DNA of 64,000 nucleotides from Phycisphaeraceae bacterium (GTDB taxonomy: Bacteria; Planctomycetota; Phycisphaerae; Phycisphaerales; Phycisphaeraceae), in assembly GCA_028284155.1 (NCBI GenBank), contig JANQSF010000152.1:62001-126000 (forward strand). Direction: 5' to 3'. Below, in pieces: positions 9,255 to 17,789 of the stretch (position 1 is the first letter of the stretch; each line of letters begins with the position of its first letter). Made by a program: the position numbers and the translations under genes. A model generated the notes under the pieces. That model made no database searches. It saw nothing but the letters and a program-made list of their open reading frames with translations, and was not told the origin of the DNA.

Positions 9255-10847
9255 TTTCTTCTGCCCCCGTCGCACCTTCATCAACGCCCCCCATTCCATC
9301 GCCCCGACGCGCTTCGCCCACGTCCGGTACATCGTCCCGAACTGCATGATGCGATTCGGGTGCGTCTTCGTCAGGTCGTTCAGCTCTGTGCGGTCCTGGC
9401 CCAGGTCGTACAGCCGCCACGGCTCGTCCCGGCTGGCCACGAGTTTCCAGTCGCCGACGCGCACGGCCCGGTTGCCTTCGTGTTCCCAGTACAACGCGCC
9501 GCGGGAAACGAAGTCGCCGGTCGTCAGAGCGGGCACGAGGCTCACGCCCTCAAGCGGGATGGTCGCCTGATCGCCGCGTTTCTTGGGGTACGTCGTGCCG
9601 GCCAACTCAAGGCAGGTCGGCATCAGGTCGATCACGTGGCCGACCTGTTCGTGCAACTCGCCGCGCGCCTTGATGCCGGCGGGCCAATGCGCGATCAGCG
9701 GCGTCGCGATGCCGCCCTCGTACGTGTCCATCTTGTATCGGCGGAACGGCGTGTCGCTGACGTTCGCCCACTGCAGGCCCGCGCTGGCATACGACGAACC
9801 CGAGCCGATCGGCGCGCCCTTCTTGCCCCGGCTGAACCCGCCCGGCCCGCCCTCGGCTGAGCAGCCGTTGTCCGACAGGAACAGGATGACCGTGTTGTCG
9901 TACACGCCCAGTTCCTTGAGCTTCGCGACGAGTCGGCCGACGTTCTGATCGATGCTGTCGATCTGCGCCGCGTAGACGGCCATGCGGTGCGCCAGGTCGC
10001 GCTGCTTGTCCTTCGGCGTGTCACTCCACGGCTTGGCCTGTGGGTCGCGCGGGGTGAGCGCCCAGTCCTTTCGGATGATGCCCATGTCAAGCTGCTTCTG
10101 GTAACGCGCCGCGCGGATCGCGTCCCAGCCGGCCTTGTACGTGTCCTTGTACTTGGCGATGTCTCTGTCGTGCGCCTGCAACGGCCAGTGCGGCGCGATA
10201 TGCGCGAAGTAGAGAAAGAACGGCTTCTTCGTTTTCGTCACCGCCTCGTCGATGAACTGCAACGCGTAGTCGGTAAACGTGTCCGTCACATACAGGTCGT
10301 CCGGCGTCGGGATGCGTTGGTCACCCAGCGTGAAGTAAACGGTCTTGCGGATCTGCAAAGCGTCTTTGAAGTAGACCCCACCGCCGGTGGGCGTGCCGAA
10401 GTACCGGTCGAACCCGCGTTTGGTCGGCCAGTGCTGGGGCTGGGCGCCGACGTGCCACTTGCCCGTCGCGAGTGTCGTGTAGCCGGCGGGGCGAAGCGCC
10501 TCGGCGATGGTCACGCAACGGTCGTTCAGAAACCCGCGGTAGGACGGCAGCTTGTCGTCACGCGACATGTGCCCGATGCCCACTTGGTGCGGGTACAGCC
10601 CGGTCAGCAATGCCGCCCGCGTCGGGCAGCACCGACCGGCGTTGTAAAACTGCGTAAACCGCAGGCCGTTGGCGGCGAGTTGGTCGAGGTGGGGCGTCTG
10701 AATCTCGCCGCCGTAACAGCCCAGGTCGCTGAACCCCATGTCGTCGGCCATCATGATGATGATGTTGGGGCGGTCGGCGGCGACGGCGTGCGTGAGTGGG
10801 GCAATCAGGATCGCGAGGAAGACGGAAATCTGTATTCTTCGTGACAT
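9252..10847 (-). CDS. secreted arylsulfatase (type I, formylglycine)
   Basis: Alkaline-phosphatase-fold sulfatase that removes sulfate esters, probably from marine polysaccharides, outside the cytoplasm. The 531 residues begin with a signal peptide (MSRRIQISVFLAILIAPLTHAVAA, cleavage near 24). The metal motif MADDMGFSDLG follows. The formylglycine site CCPTR (C73 to R77) fits C-x-P-x-R and precedes ALLTGLYPHQ. Downstream are TGKWHVG and LFLSDNGCSAEGG. The C-terminal part ends near the family norm. It needs a formylglycine-generating or anSME-type maturase, and none is encoded here. The gene follows a small membrane protein gene by 27 bp. Confidence 0.95.
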   Translation of the reverse strand: MSRRIQISVFLAILIAPLTHAVAADRPNIIIMMADDMGFSDLGCYGGEIQTPHLDQLAANGLRFTQFYNAGRCCPTRAALLTGLYPHQVGIGHMSRDDKLPSYRGFLNDRCVTIAEALRPAGYTTLATGKWHVGAQPQHWPTKRGFDRYFGTPTGGGVYFKDALQIRKTVYFTLGDQRIPTPDDLYVTDTFTDYALQFIDEAVTKTKKPFFLYFAHIAPHWPLQAHDRDIAKYKDTYKAGWDAIRAARYQKQLDMGIIRKDWALTPRDPQAKPWSDTPKDKQRDLAHRMAVYAAQIDSIDQNVGRLVAKLKELGVYDNTVILFLSDNGCSAEGGPGGFSRGKKGAPIGSGSSYASAGLQWANVSDTPFRRYKMDTYEGGIATPLIAHWPAGIKARGELHEQVGHVIDLMPTCLELAGTTYPKKRGDQATIPLEGVSLVPALTTGDFVSRGALYWEHEGNRAVRVGDWKLVASRDEPWRLYDLGQDRTELNDLTKTHPNRIMQFGTMYRTWAKRVGAMEWGALMKVRRGQKK

Positions 10848-10874
10848 GTCAAGAATGATAACGAATCGCCCCAG

Positions 10875-11240
10875 TTAGTCGATGTCACCAACGCCGTCAC
10901 GCGTTTGATTCTCTTTGTATTTCCGTACACCCTCCAGCATGTCTTGCCGCATCTGGTCGTCAGTCTTTCGTTTGCGTCGGAGCAAACTCAGGTCGATCCA
11001 GCCTCCAGACGTCAAGTACCGCCAAACGAATTCTGGGTCAGCAATCGTGACAATCACGCCGCTCAGGATCATGATGGCGCAGATCACGATTCCAATCCCT
11101 TCGGGCATGAATTGCCACGTCGGGCTACTCAATGTCGATATGAGCACGACAGTGCCGATGCAGATGCACAGGAGGCCGTATGCAATTGCGACCCCGCGTT
11201 TGAATCCGCGATCGTCGTCATCGGGTCGATCGTTTCCCAT
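10875..11240 (-). CDS. two-helix membrane protein, unknown function
   Basis: Taking the ATG at 11240 gives 121 residues; a longer TTG-started form is possible. An acidic N-terminus (GNDRPDDDD) is followed by two hydrophobic helices (about 19-38 and 46-68) and a charged cytoplasmic tail rich in Lys, Arg and Asp. No family recognised. It lies 27 bp upstream of the sulfatase gene on the same strand and may share its transcript. Confidence 0.6.
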   Translation of the reverse strand: MGNDRPDDDDRGFKRGVAIAYGLLCICIGTVVLISTLSSPTWQFMPEGIGIVICAIMILSGVIVTIADPEFVWRYLTSGGWIDLSLLRRKRKTDDQMRQDMLEGVRKYKENQTRDGVGDID

Positions 11241-11291
11241 TTTCCGGATCGGGTATGCGTTTGGGTATTGCCAAATCAATTCGTCGGAGTC

Positions 11292-11340
11292 GCGCTAAGC
11301 CGCAAGCGGCCAGGTTTCGCAGTCGCTTGCGGCCTAGCGC
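11292..11340. repeat. CTAAGCCGC/GCGGCCTAG palindrome at the end of the PHP gene
   Basis: GCGCTAAGCCGCAAGCGGC (from 11292) pairs with GTCGCTTGCGGCCTAGCGC (to 11340). The PHP-gene stop codon (TAG on the minus strand, 11334-11336) lies within the right arm, so the element ends that gene and probably terminates its transcript. Confidence 0.75.
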
Positions 11341-12188
11341 GTCGTCGCCGTGACGTCGACTTCCGCGTCGTTCACGAGGCTGTCGCGTGCGTCGTCGATC
11401 GACACCTCGACGCGTCGTCGGTTCAGGAAGTAGCCGACCGTCTCGTACCCCGTCTCTTGCAGCAGGTCGAGCGCCGTCTCGTACCGGTCAGCCACGCGGT
11501 GCGGCACGTGGGCGTCGGCCCCGATGACGACGGGGATGTCGCGCTCTCGCATGGCGGTCAGCATTTCGGGACAGGGGTTCATCTGCGGCACGGTCTTGTT
11601 CGCGCCGGACGTGTTCAGTTCCATCGACACGCCCGTCGCCGCGATGCGGTCCAGGGCGAGCAGGATGTCGGGCATCGCCGCGTCCACGTCCCACTTCGAC
11701 GCGGTCATGTTCTTGACCAGGTCGGGGTGCGAGATGCAGTCGAAGAAACCCGTCTCGGCCGCGTCGGCAAGCTGATCGAAGTAGGTGCGCTGAAACGCCA
11801 GCGCATCGCTCGCCCAAAACTTGTTCTTGAACTCGGGAAGCTGCGGGTGCACCGATCCGAGCACGTAGTTCAGACCGTCGTGCGCGGTCTGCTTTTCCAG
11901 AAACGACTCGTAGCCGGGGAAATAATCGCACTCCAGGCCGAGCCGAACGTCGACGCGGTCGGACCAGGCGTCGCGCGTCTGCTCGACCAGCTCGACATAC
12001 GTGTCCCAATCGTCAGTCGACATGCGCACATGCGACCCGAAGCCATCGGGCATCGGGTTGTGGCAGGTCACGATAATGCCGCGCAACCCACGCCGCTCAG
12101 CCACGGCCGCGTACTCGCCCGGCTCGCCGTGGGCGTGCTTGCACAGCGGCGTGTGCATGTGCGTTTCGTAGAGGATGGGGGCGGTCAT
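11334..12188 (-). CDS. hisJ: PHP-domain histidinol-phosphatase (HisJ type)
   Basis: Predicted to dephosphorylate L-histidinol phosphate, the penultimate step of histidine synthesis. Starting at 12188 (MTAPILYETHMHTPLCKH) gives 284 residues. A longer frame upstream runs through a repeat and is rejected. PHP metal motifs seen are ETHMHTPLCKH, GLECDYF, GSVHP, CISHPDLVKN, ELNTSG and IGADAHVPHRV. These match the HisJ/HisK class rather than polymerase PHP domains. No other his genes are nearby, so another phosphoester substrate remains possible. Its 3' end is formed by a palindrome. Confidence 0.85.
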   Translation of the reverse strand: MTAPILYETHMHTPLCKHAHGEPGEYAAVAERRGLRGIIVTCHNPMPDGFGSHVRMSTDDWDTYVELVEQTRDAWSDRVDVRLGLECDYFPGYESFLEKQTAHDGLNYVLGSVHPQLPEFKNKFWASDALAFQRTYFDQLADAAETGFFDCISHPDLVKNMTASKWDVDAAMPDILLALDRIAATGVSMELNTSGANKTVPQMNPCPEMLTAMRERDIPVVIGADAHVPHRVADRYETALDLLQETGYETVGYFLNRRRVEVSIDDARDSLVNDAEVDVTATTR

Positions 12189-12260
12189 GGCAACAACTCG
12201 GGGGAAGAGAGTGTAGCCACGATGGGCGAGCGAGGGTGTTAAGTTGGGGAAACGGGGGAG

Positions 12261-12368
12261 GATTGAAGAATGATGATTAGCAATTGTTGATTTGAGAGGT
12301 CGGACAGGCGTCCCGATGCTCACTTCCAACTTCATCAATCAACAATCGCTAATCATCAATCGTCAATT
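12261..12368. repeat. imperfect palindrome, AAGTCGG-core family, copy 3
   Basis: The left arm GATTGAAGAATGATGATTAG (from 12261) continues to GAGAGGTCGGAC. The right arm runs from CTTCCAACTTCATCAATC to AATCATCAATCGTCAATT. It lies between the PHP gene start and the end of the next sulfatase gene, both on the minus strand. Confidence 0.85.
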
Positions 12369-12381
12369 CGATTTCCCCCGC

Positions 12382-13827
12382 TCATTCCCCCCGCCGCCAT
12401 GTCGGCTCGATCATCGCGTCGTCCAACTCCTGCCACGCCTCTCGCATCGTCTTCATGCTGTGCGGAGCTTTCGTTGAAAGGTCGTTCTGCTCGGCCGCGT
12501 CTTTGGCCAGGTCGTACAACGCCCAGTCGGCCGAGGAGCGCCCGCGCGGGTTGCGCACGAGTTTCAAATCGCCGACGCGGATCGCCGTGCGCTGGCCTTG
12601 ACGCCAGAACAACATCTTGTGCGGCTTCTGGCTCGTTTGACCTGTCAGGTACGGCGTGAGGTTCACACCGTCGAGGCGATTCAGGTTCGGCCTGTCCACG
12701 GCCGCGGCCCACGCCGTCGCGTAGATGTCCAGCGAGATGACCGGCGCGTGTTCGACCTTGCCGTTAGGCAAGACGCTCGGCCACTTGACCAGGAACGGCA
12801 CGCGGATGCCGCCTTCGTACATGTCGCCTTTGCCGCCGCGCAGCGGGGCGTTGCTCGATGTCAGCTCGCGCGTCGGGCCGCCATTGTCGCTCAGGAAAAA
12901 GACGAGCGTGTTGTCTTCCAACGACTTGTCGCGCAGCTTGCCGAGCACGGCGCCGACGCTGTCGTCCATGTGGCTCAACATCGCGGCGAAGATGCGGCGT
13001 TGCATGCCCTTGATGTGCGCGAACTTCTTCATGTAGCGGTCGTCGCCCTGCATCGGGCTGTGCACGGCGTTGTAAGAAACGACCAACAGGAACGGTCGGT
13101 CGGCGTGGCGGTCGATGAATGCCGTCGATTCACGCGTGAACGCGTCGGTCAGGTTGGAGCGTTCATCAACGGGCTGACTGTTTCGCACGATCGGGTTGTT
13201 GGCGTCGTAGGACGGCTCGTCGTGACCCATGTGTGCGGTGAGGATGAGTTTGCCGTCTTGGCGCGTCCACTGCTTGTCGCCGCGCGTGCCGTCGGGCAGT
13301 GTCTTGCGGCGCAGCCAGGTCGTGACGCCGTCGTAAGGCGGCGGAACGAAGTAGTGGCCTTCATGGGTGAAGCCGAAGAAGTAGTCGAATCCGCGCGTGA
13401 GCGGGTGCTGCGCGGGCGAGCCGCCCAGGTGCCACTTGCCGATCAGGCCGGTCGCGTAGCCCGCGTCGCGCAGGCGTTTGGCCAGTGTGATTTCGGACTT
13501 CGGCAGGCCGACGCGCGGGTCTTCGTTCTCCGCGCCGATCGGGTTGTACTCGTAGCCAAACCGCGTCTGGTATCGGCCGGTCATCAGCCCCGCCCGCGAC
13601 GCGCTGCAGTACGCGGCGGTGACGTAGCCCTGTGTGAACCGAATACCGTCGTTGGCGATCGAGTCGATGTGCGGCGTGGGGATCTGCGGGTTGCCCTGGC
13701 AGCCAAGCTCGCCGTAGCCCAGGTCGTCGGCGATGAAGATGACAACGTTCGGCCGCGGCGCGGCGAAGGCGGGCGCGGAGAAACAGAACGCAATCGAAAC
13801 GCAAACGGCGAGGATGAAACGATTCAT
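12382..13827 (-). CDS. secreted sulfatase (type I, C-x-A-x-R site)
   Basis: Second secreted sulfatase. Starting at 13827 (MNRFILAVCVSIAFCFS) gives 481 residues with a signal peptide ending near APAFAA; an ATG at 13836 is a close alternative. IFIADDLGYGELG is the metal site. The formylglycine site is CSASR (C74 to R78), the Ala-for-Pro variant known in the family, followed by AGLMTGRYQTRFG. GKWHLGG and FFLSDNGGPTRE complete the fold. It resembles GalNAc-type arylsulfatases common in Planctomycetota. The substrate is unknown. Confidence 0.94.
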   Translation of the reverse strand: MNRFILAVCVSIAFCFSAPAFAAPRPNVVIFIADDLGYGELGCQGNPQIPTPHIDSIANDGIRFTQGYVTAAYCSASRAGLMTGRYQTRFGYEYNPIGAENEDPRVGLPKSEITLAKRLRDAGYATGLIGKWHLGGSPAQHPLTRGFDYFFGFTHEGHYFVPPPYDGVTTWLRRKTLPDGTRGDKQWTRQDGKLILTAHMGHDEPSYDANNPIVRNSQPVDERSNLTDAFTRESTAFIDRHADRPFLLVVSYNAVHSPMQGDDRYMKKFAHIKGMQRRIFAAMLSHMDDSVGAVLGKLRDKSLEDNTLVFFLSDNGGPTRELTSSNAPLRGGKGDMYEGGIRVPFLVKWPSVLPNGKVEHAPVISLDIYATAWAAAVDRPNLNRLDGVNLTPYLTGQTSQKPHKMLFWRQGQRTAIRVGDLKLVRNPRGRSSADWALYDLAKDAAEQNDLSTKAPHSMKTMREAWQELDDAMIEPTWRRGE

Positions 13828-13926
13828 GTGCGCCATGATACCGACCGCTCCAATCGCCCTGTTCGTACAGTATTGAATGGTGTACCCGCGCCCGAAATGG
13901 GCCACATTCCCAATCTTCAAGAGACG

Positions 13927-14034
13927 GAATGGCGAATGTCGAATGGCGAATAACGATTTGCGAAGTTGGAGTTGCGAACAGGCACGCTGTTCCGACTTCT
14001 CAAATCAACAATCGCTATTCACTATTCTTCAATC
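13927..14034. repeat. imperfect palindrome, AAGTCGG-core family, copy 4
   Basis: The left arm GAATGGCGAATGTCGAATGG (from 13927) runs into GCGAAGTTGGAGTT. The right arm runs from TTCCGACTTCTCAAATC through ATCGCTATTCACTATTC. The stop codon of the downstream esterase gene (14029-14031) lies in the right arm. The centre closely matches copy 2. Confidence 0.85.
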
Positions 14035-14934
14035 GGTCTTCTTCCCCTCGAGCAGTCCCATCGACTTGAGCCACTCTCCGCACCGGTCTTCCCAACTCGT
14101 GACCGGTTGGGCCGAGTCGCGCAGGCCGTAGCCGTGGCCGCCGCTGGTGTAGACGTGCACCTCGGCCTTGACGCCGGCCTTGGTCAGCGCGGCGAAGAAC
14201 AACGCCGCGTGCGCCCCGCGTTGCTTGTCGTCCTGCGTGACAGCCAGGAACGCCGGCGGCGTCTGCTTGTCGATCTTCAGGTCGCCGCGCAGTTTGTACG
14301 GGTCGTTCTTGTCGCCCAGATACGCCGCATAGATTGGGATCATGAAGTTCGGCTTGGCGCTGAGTTTGTCCGCGTCGTCGACCGGCTTGTAGGTCTTGCG
14401 GCCCGACTCGGTCGCCGTGCGGACGGTCAGGTCGCCGCCGGCTGAAAAGCCGAGCACGCCCACACGGTCCGGGTCGATGTTCCACGCCTTGGCGTTCTGT
14501 CTAATCAAGCGCATGCCACGTTGCGCATCCATGAGCGGCAGCAGGTTCCCCGGGTCGTGCTTGCGCCGCGGGACGCGGTACTTGAGCACGACGCCCGCCA
14601 CGCCGATCGAGTTCAGCCACTTGGCGACCTCGACGCCCTCCAGGTCCCACGCCAGGATGTGGTACCCGCCGCCGGGGCAGATCATCACCGCCGCGCCGTT
14701 GGCCTTGTCCTTGGGCGGCAGGTAAACGGTCAGCGTCGGCTTCGACACGTTGTGCACGCGCGTGATCGGCGGATTCTTGCCGCGCTCGCCGACGATGGCT
14801 TGCTCGGGTTTGCCAAGCTTGCCCTGCTCGCCCGGCGCGTCGCTCGGCCAAACAGGGACGACGGTCTCAGCCGCGCCGAATGTCGGTGCGATCATCATCA
14901 GACAGACGGCGGATAGAACGATTGACTTTGGCAT
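14029..14934 (-). CDS. secreted alpha/beta-hydrolase, esterase/lipase type
   Basis: Starting at 14934 (MPKSIVLSAVCLMMIAPTFG) gives 301 residues with a signal peptide cleaved near AAE. The carboxylesterase-like fold shows an oxyanion motif ICPGGGYH (86-92), nucleophile elbow GFSAGG (S164), an Asp region and GGHGYGLR with the catalytic His near the C-terminus. Similar proteins in Planctomycetota are often annotated as acetylxylan esterase-like, which fits the neighbouring sulfatases. The longer upstream frame lies in palindromic DNA and is excluded. Confidence 0.88.
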   Translation of the reverse strand: MPKSIVLSAVCLMMIAPTFGAAETVVPVWPSDAPGEQGKLGKPEQAIVGERGKNPPITRVHNVSKPTLTVYLPPKDKANGAAVMICPGGGYHILAWDLEGVEVAKWLNSIGVAGVVLKYRVPRRKHDPGNLLPLMDAQRGMRLIRQNAKAWNIDPDRVGVLGFSAGGDLTVRTATESGRKTYKPVDDADKLSAKPNFMIPIYAAYLGDKNDPYKLRGDLKIDKQTPPAFLAVTQDDKQRGAHAALFFAALTKAGVKAEVHVYTSGGHGYGLRDSAQPVTSWEDRCGEWLKSMGLLEGKKTD

Positions 14935-14976
14935 GGGAATCTCTCGACTACGTGTTGGAGCCGCCAAGTATAACGT

Positions 14977-15005
14977 ACGGCCCGCGGGGATTGCCCGCGG
15001 GCCGT
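14977..15005. repeat. perfect 12-bp stem hairpin upstream of the esterase gene
   Basis: ACGGCCCGCGGG (14977-14988) and CCCGCGGGCCGT (14994-15005) pair perfectly around a 5-nt loop. It lies 43 bp upstream of the esterase start codon and downstream of mddA, both on the minus strand. A minus-strand TATACT at 14972-14967 could be the esterase -10 box. Confidence 0.7.
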
Positions 15006-15040
15006 GCGTGGGTAGCGGTCTATTTCTGACGTCAAGATTC

Positions 15041-15107
15041 GTGCCACGGCCGTGTCGGCCGTGCGAAGCGCCTTCGATGAACCGCACGGCCGACACGGCC
15101 GAGGCAC
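15041..15107. repeat. GTGCCACGGCCGTG-type inverted repeat
   Basis: GTGCCACGGCCGTGTCGGCC (from 15041) is mirrored by CGCACGGCCGACACGGCCGA (to about 15107), with a short spacer. The GTGCCACGGCCGTG kernel recurs as a perfect palindrome at 35303-35326. Confidence 0.75.
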
Positions 15108-15216
15108 AAGTACGAGACGCGCACTCGGCTCGAAGTGACATCTGACTCGTGCGTCAAGGTTCGATCAGTCGCGGTCAGATTTGGATCCGACCTTAGCGCT
15201 TATGTTCCGTTGACGG

Positions 15217-15996
15217 TCACGCGGCCGATTGCGGTTCCGCGTTCGTTGCGAGCAACTCTTCCTTGTCGGCGCCCGTACCCAAAGGGATGAGCGCCGGCAC
15301 CTGCTTGCGGTAGCGCTTGTACTGCTCGCCGTGGTGGGCGACGAGGTCGCGTTCTTCGAACGGGATGGCGATCAGGATGTAAGCGGTGAGTCCTGCCGCG
15401 AACACCAGGTGCGCGACGGTCATGGTCGGCGTAGCCCAGAAGAACAGGATCCATGCGACGTAAAGCGGATGACGCACGATCCGGTAGACGCCGGGCACGC
15501 GGAACGGCAGGTGGGTGTAGTCTTTTTGTTTGGCGTGGAGCCAGACCTGCCGCAGGCCGAACAGGTCGAAGTGGTTGATGAGCAGGCTGACCAGCGGGAC
15601 GCCGAGCCAACCGAGCGCGAACAGGCCGTAAAGGATCGCTCGACCCGTCGGCGATTGGACGTCCCAGATGATCCCGCCCATAGGTCGCCATTGCCACATC
15701 AGCAGGGCGAGGAACAGGGTCGACACGAGGACGTAGGTGCTGCGTTCGATCGGCTTGGGGACGAACTGCGTCCACCACCGCTTGAACCACGGCCGAGCCA
15801 TCACGCTGTGCGACACGCTGAACGCCGCGACCAGGCTGAGGTTGATCAGCAGCGCCGCAACGAACGAGCCCTGCGCCGGGCCGTCCATCGACTTGGGCAC
15901 GAGGAAGTTCCCGACGAAGCCGGCCAAATAGACGTAGGCCGCCAGGAACAGGGTGTAGCAGACCAGGCCATATGCGAGGAAGAGGTGACGTTTCAT
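15217..15996 (-). CDS. mddA: methanethiol S-methyltransferase-like membrane protein (MddA)
   Basis: Predicted integral-membrane enzyme that methylates methanethiol to dimethyl sulfide using S-adenosylmethionine. Starting at 15996, after AAGGAGCC, gives 259 residues. The N-terminus MKRHLFLAYGLVCYTLFLAA followed by GFVGNLLVPKS-like GFVGNFLVPKS is typical of MddA. Five to six membrane helices are evident. The isoprenylcysteine-methyltransferase-type C-terminus has YRIVRHPLYVAW and PFEERDL...YKRYRKQVP. A related NnrU/ICMT methyltransferase with another substrate is the alternative. Tandem 17-bp direct repeats lie about 100 bp upstream. Confidence 0.82.
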   Translation of the reverse strand: MKRHLFLAYGLVCYTLFLAAYVYLAGFVGNFLVPKSMDGPAQGSFVAALLINLSLVAAFSVSHSVMARPWFKRWWTQFVPKPIERSTYVLVSTLFLALLMWQWRPMGGIIWDVQSPTGRAILYGLFALGWLGVPLVSLLINHFDLFGLRQVWLHAKQKDYTHLPFRVPGVYRIVRHPLYVAWILFFWATPTMTVAHLVFAAGLTAYILIAIPFEERDLVAHHGEQYKRYRKQVPALIPLGTGADKEELLATNAEPQSAA

Positions 15997-16095
15997 GCGA
16001 GGCTCCTTGAATGGGGCTTGTGTGGACCGTTGTGCTGACGACGTTGAACTGCTCCTGTCGTCGTCGAACACTAACCGGCCATTGAGCCCGTTCAA

Positions 16096-16135
16096 GTTGA
16101 CTCGTGGTACACGTTTGGGTTGACTTGTGGTAAAC
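16096..16135. promoter_or_regulatory. tandem 17-bp direct repeats upstream of mddA
   Basis: GTTGACTCGTGGTACAC (16096-16112) and GTTGACTTGTGGTAAAC (16119-16135) match at 15 of 17 positions with a 23-bp period, close to two helical turns. They lie 100-140 bp upstream of the mddA start codon and could be paired activator or repressor sites. Confidence 0.5.
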
Positions 16136-16246
16136 CCTTTGAACGAATCACCTGTGCAACGTTCCGTTGGTCGTTACGACATAACGGCGCACATGTCGTG
16201 CGCGGAGAAGTGGTTACATTCAAACCAATCCTGAGTAACGATGTGA

Positions 16247-17044
16247 TCAGCCCGCTCGACGACGTCGCAGCGGACGTGTGATGCCGAGCAGACCTAGCAG
16301 CGACAGCCCTAGTCCGGCGGCGGCGGGACTCGGCACCAGATTCGTATCGGGAGAGAAGTTGTTGAAGGCCAAGCCAACGCCCGAAGTTTTCGAGCCGGTA
16401 AAGGTGATCTCGATCCGATCAATGCCGTCGGAGATGTTGGAGAAACCGAAGACCCAGGGTCTACCGTCGAGCGGGGCAGAGCCTGATGTCAGTGTTCCAA
16501 GCGGTGACACCAGCACGTGAGTTCCGCCCAACAGGTCGACTGCCGTCACGGTGAACTCCTCGGTATCGCTGGTTGAAGGAGTCGAAACACCGGACCCATC
16601 AATGTCCCAAATCTCACCGGACGCTGCTGTGACCAGAAAGCTGGACGAGTCGTAGGTGTAATCGATGATGAACGTGCCAAACGAGGAACTTCCAAACGTG
16701 CCGGGCTGACGGAGAAAGAAGTCCCCTAGCTGAGCAGCAAACCCCACGTCAGCCGTGTCAATGCCTTCGGAACCAAGGAATCCCACGCCCGTTTCGCTCG
16801 GCTCTCCAGCCGCGTCTTCGAAGAGGGCCGATGTGTCGGTTTTACCGTCACTGGTTGTGTCGAATCCGAACGTCACCGAGATGCCGTCTGACGTGTAGGC
16901 GTCCATTAATCCAAGCATGAGGTCGTCGGTCGGCGTGGTCGAGCCATCCGTCAGCGTTTCAAAAGTAACCGTGGCCGCTTGAGCGGTCGTGACGGAAAGA
17001 AAACTCACGGCACAAGCGAATGCCAGCAGTCTTACGGATCTCAT
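16247..17044 (-). CDS. secreted protein with PEP-CTERM-like sorting tail
   Basis: The ATG at 17044, seven bases after GGAG, gives 265 residues. A signal peptide (to TAQAA) precedes a Ser/Thr/Gly/Asp-rich beta-type ectodomain (about 25-225). The C-terminus has the tripartite sorting layout: VPSP (in place of VPEP), a hydrophobic helix AAAGLGLSLLGLLGI, and RRRR. This matches exosortase-processed surface proteins. No exosortase is in the window. The function of the ectodomain is not recognisable. Confidence 0.82.
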   Translation of the reverse strand: MRSVRLLAFACAVSFLSVTTAQAATVTFETLTDGSTTPTDDLMLGLMDAYTSDGISVTFGFDTTSDGKTDTSALFEDAAGEPSETGVGFLGSEGIDTADVGFAAQLGDFFLRQPGTFGSSSFGTFIIDYTYDSSSFLVTAASGEIWDIDGSGVSTPSTSDTEEFTVTAVDLLGGTHVLVSPLGTLTSGSAPLDGRPWVFGFSNISDGIDRIEITFTGSKTSGVGLAFNNFSPDTNLVPSPAAAGLGLSLLGLLGITRPLRRRRAG

Positions 17045-17163
17045 GTCCACTCTCCAAGAAGTGATTTGAGACTATATCAGCGTAATCCCGACTAATGCAT
17101 AGCACAGCCCCCCGGAATGGGGGTGCAGCAATCAACCTATTAGACTCTCAGGTAGCGGGAGCG

Positions 17164-17622
17164 TCACCCCGCCTTGCTGGCCGACGCGCCGCCCGCGCCG
17201 GACGCTTTATCGACCTCGCCCAGGTAGAGCAGGAACTCTTCGTAGTCGCGGGTCTCTTCGTCGATCTGGTCTTCGAGGATGTTGCAGTACGCCACGTTGC
17301 CCTCGGCCGCGTCGAGCGCCTCTTTGTAGACGGCGACGGCCCGCTTCTCGTGATCGACGGCGTTCCGGAGCATCTCTTTGACGTCGGTCGTTTGTTTCAC
17401 GGCCGTCGGCTCGCAGGTCGGGTGGCCGCCCAGCGCGACGACGCGTTCGGCGAACAGGCGGGCGTGGCCCAGCGACTCGTCGCTGGAATCGGTGAACACG
17501 CTCTTCCAGATCTTGCGGTCCTGGCCGAGCAACACCTGCGCGTATTGGTTGTATTGAAGCACGCCGCACAGTTCCAGGGCGATTGCTTCGTTCAGTTTGT
17601 CGATCAGTCGGGCCTTGTCCAT
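17164..17622 (-). CDS. ferritin-like domain protein (bacterioferritin-type four-helix bundle)
   Basis: Starting at 17622 (MDKARLIDKLNEAIALELC) gives 152 residues. Four helices carry carboxylate/His residues in ferritin spacing: E in NEAIALE, ESLGHA (E...H), DHEKRAVAVY (E) and EDQIDEETRDYEEFL (E...E). That pattern suggests a di-iron site for iron storage or oxidation. It ends in an Ala/Gly/Ser-rich tail. The family resembles bacterioferritin/DUF892-like ferritins but without a clear haem-ligand Met. It is divergent from the HEAT gene, with a 167-bp shared upstream region. Confidence 0.8.
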   Translation of the reverse strand: MDKARLIDKLNEAIALELCGVLQYNQYAQVLLGQDRKIWKSVFTDSSDESLGHARLFAERVVALGGHPTCEPTAVKQTTDVKEMLRNAVDHEKRAVAVYKEALDAAEGNVAYCNILEDQIDEETRDYEEFLLYLGEVDKASGAGGASASKAG

Positions 17623-17789
17623 CGTGAGGTCACTCCGTTGAGATGCATTGTGCGAGACACCCATTATTGTCTCTTTTGGATGCTTTTCGGCAAGCCCGCG
17701 TGACCGGTTTCGGCGCAATTGAGAACGGGGGTCGATTTCAGCGGGGCGTTCGGCTCGACTCAAGCGGCCGTCGTGACGAGAATAGAGGT

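Noticed and set aside
12598..13953. 451-codon plus-strand frame opposite the second sulfatase gene
   Set aside because: Shadow of the sulfatase gene: no domain, and composition dominated by Arg, Val and Ala.
9151..14034. CRISPR array suggested by repeated short units
   Set aside because: Units are degenerate, arranged as inverted arms, and not separated by unique spacers of even length. No cas genes are present.
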